Assembly: GCA_023489065.1 (NCBI GenBank)
Contig: JAMDCL010000162.1
Location: forward strand, 1-6,472
Reading direction: 5' to 3'
Source: Deltaproteobacteria bacterium
GTDB lineage: Bacteria > JAMCPX01
Length of the DNA stretch: 6,472 bases
The notes under the pieces are model-generated. The model had not been told where the DNA came from. It saw nothing but the letters and a program-made list of their open reading frames with translations, and searched no databases. A program made the translations under genes and the position numbers. This document shows positions 5,122 through 6,472 of this stretch, piece after piece (the first letter of the stretch is position 1; each line of letters opens with the position of its first letter).

Positions 5122-6472
5122 AAAGATACACCTATCAAGAGCTCTCCAGCATCGACAAATCATACCTATGGCATCCATTTACCCAGATGAAGTCATGGGA
5201 AAAAGAAGAGATCCTGATCATAGAAAAGGGCAGCGGGAATTATCTCATCGACGTAAACGGTAAACGATACCTCGACGGCGTGGCTTCCCTGTGGGCGAAT
5301 GTCCACGGGCATAGAAACAAAAAAATAGACGGTGCTGTCGATAATCAGCTGAAAAAGATTGCACATTCTACGTTTCTCGGGCTGAGCCACCCGGGTGCGA
5401 TTATTCTCTCCAGGATGTTAATTGACATTGCACCTGATGGATTGAAGAGGGTTTTCTATTCGGACAGCGGGGCAACGGCAGTGGAGATTGCAATCAAGAT
5501 CGCGCTCCAGTACTGGTTCAATACCGGCAAACCGCAGCGGCATATATTCGTTTCACTGAACAATGCTTATCACGGCGACACCATAGGCTCTGTAAGTGTG
5601 GGCGGCATAGGTCTGTTCCATTCCACGTACAAGCCCCTTTTATTCAAGACAATTAAGGCACCATCTCCGTATTGCTACCGGTGTGAACTCGGACTCGTCT
5701 ACCCCTCGTGTAAGCTTGCCTGCGTACAAAAAATTGATGAAATACTTGCCCGCAATGAGGGCAGGGTTGCGGCCCTGGTACTCGAACCTATGATCCAGGC
5801 AGCAGGGGGCTTTATAACATCGCCGCACGGCTATTTGAAGGCGGCAGCCAGGATTGCAAAGAAACACAATGTCTTGTTGATTCTCGACGAGGTAGCCACG
5901 GGGTTTGGCAGGACCGGGAAGATGTTTGCATGCGAGCACGAGTATGTAAAACCGGATATTATGGCTGTTGCCAAGGGTATAAGCGCCGGATACCTGCCGC
6001 TTGCGGCAACGTTTACGACGCAAAAAATCTACAACGCGTTCCTCGGCGAGTATGCCGAGAAAAAAACATTCTATCACGGTCATACGTACACCGCTAATCC
6101 GTTAGCGGTCGCTGCGGCCATAGCGAACCTTGAGATTTTCAAAAAAGATAAAATTATACGGCAGCTGCAGCCGAAGATCCGGCTCCTGACCCGGGGGCTG
6201 AAAAAGATAGCAGCCCTTGAGCATGTTGGTCAGATACGGCAGCTCGGCATGATGACCGGCATAGAACTCGTCCTCGACAAAAAAACAAAACAACCCTACC
6301 CGTTCGAACACAGGACCGGGGCTCGGGTGTGCGCCGAAATCAGAAAACACGGGATTATCCTGAGGCCGCTCGATGATGTCGTTGTCCTTATGCCCCCGCT
6401 CTCCATTACAGAGCCGGAGATTTTACGTCTGCTATCAGCCGTCCAAAAGGCAATACGCACGGTGACAGAAAA
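5118..6472 (+). CDS. bioA: Adenosylmethionine--8-amino-7-oxononanoate aminotransferase BioA (3' partial)
   Basis: PLP-dependent class III aminotransferase converting 8-amino-7-oxononanoate to 7,8-diaminononanoate in biotin synthesis. From TTG at 5118, 451 codons are open to the window edge with no stop, close to the usual family length. Motifs: WHPFTQM at 18-24, SDSGATAVE at 115-123, NAYHGDT around His152, LILDEVATGFGRTG with Asp257, AKGISAGYLPLAA with the PLP Lys286, FYHGHTYTANPLA, RQLGMMTGIEL and RPLDDVVVLMPPLS. The first in-frame ATG is codon 24, inside the conserved WHPFTQM block, so the true start must lie upstream; TTG overlapping the ubiD stop (TTGA) with AAGGA 12 nt before is the best choice. 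Four cysteines at 186, 189, 198 and 202 form CxxCx8CxxxC, a pattern I recall from Bacillus-type BioA. SAM as amino donor is the family default; some relatives use lysine, which sequence alone does not settle here. Confidence 0.94.
   Translation, partial: MKRYTYQELSSIDKSYLWHPFTQMKSWEKEEILIIEKGSGNYLIDVNGKRYLDGVASLWANVHGHRNKKIDGAVDNQLKKIAHSTFLGLSHPGAIILSRMLIDIAPDGLKRVFYSDSGATAVEIAIKIALQYWFNTGKPQRHIFVSLNNAYHGDTIGSVSVGGIGLFHSTYKPLLFKTIKAPSPYCYRCELGLVYPSCKLACVQKIDEILARNEGRVAALVLEPMIQAAGGFITSPHGYLKAAARIAKKHNVLLILDEVATGFGRTGKMFACEHEYVKPDIMAVAKGISAGYLPLAATFTTQKIYNAFLGEYAEKKTFYHGHTYTANPLAVAAAIANLEIFKKDKIIRQLQPKIRLLTRGLKKIAALEHVGQIRQLGMMTGIELVLDKKTKQPYPFEHRTGARVCAEIRKHGIILRPLDDVVVLMPPLSITEPEILRLLSAVQKAIRTVTE

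Noticed and set aside
5640..6350. Minus-strand open frames (5640-6083, 6102-6350)
   Set aside because: They are antisense to bioA, whose catalytic motifs (Asp257, Lys286 and others) run unbroken in the + frame.
1..6472. Mobile element, CRISPR, tRNA/rRNA, riboswitch or defence system
   Set aside because: I saw no long terminal or direct repeats, spacer arrays, tRNA-like cloverleaf, transposase or nuclease motif. The coding sequence is nearly continuous, leaving no room for a structured leader except the 92-nt gap, where no known riboswitch pattern is evident.

Overview
The window is a compact, one-directional bacterial gene cluster: everything I can support lies on the + strand, and neighbouring genes overlap or are 1-14 nt apart except for one 92-nt gap. 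No RNA gene, mobile element, CRISPR array or plasmid/phage signature is visible. The gene set (UbiD-type decarboxylase, B12-dependent radical SAM enzyme, BioA, RluA-family synthase followed by PgeF) and the mid-range base composition suggest an anaerobic Gram-negative bacterium of deltaproteobacterial type (for example a syntroph or sulfate-reducer relative). That assignment is inference from gene content, not a match.

Region 1 (1-1679) is housekeeping: the last 28 codons of an unidentified gene, then an S4-domain RluA/RluD-family pseudouridine synthase, then PgeF (YfiH/laccase-domain). The synthase and PgeF overlap by 14 nt, and PgeF has a perfect AAGGAGGT ribosome site. The rluD-pgeF order is the same as rluD-yfiH in E. 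coli.

Region 2 (1680-1771) is the only intergenic gap. It has no recognisable terminator. It holds a 13-nt palindrome, a small hairpin and a good sigma70-like promoter (TTTACA-17-TATATT) that would start transcription almost exactly on the next start codon.

Region 3 (1772-6472) looks like a second transcription unit. It encodes a six-helix membrane protein made of three LWP-containing helical hairpins, a B12-binding radical SAM enzyme joined by ATGA overlap, a UbiD-family prenylated-FMN decarboxylase 3 nt further on with no Shine-Dalgarno at normal spacing, and BioA (8-amino-7-oxononanoate aminotransferase of biotin synthesis). BioA starts with TTG overlapping the ubiD stop and runs off the window end with 451 codons present, close to full length.

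The tight coupling in region 3 suggests co-expression. The substrates of the radical SAM enzyme and the decarboxylase cannot be read from sequence, and their pairing with the membrane protein is the least explained part of the window. I found no strong evidence for a new defence, mobile or RNA-based system.
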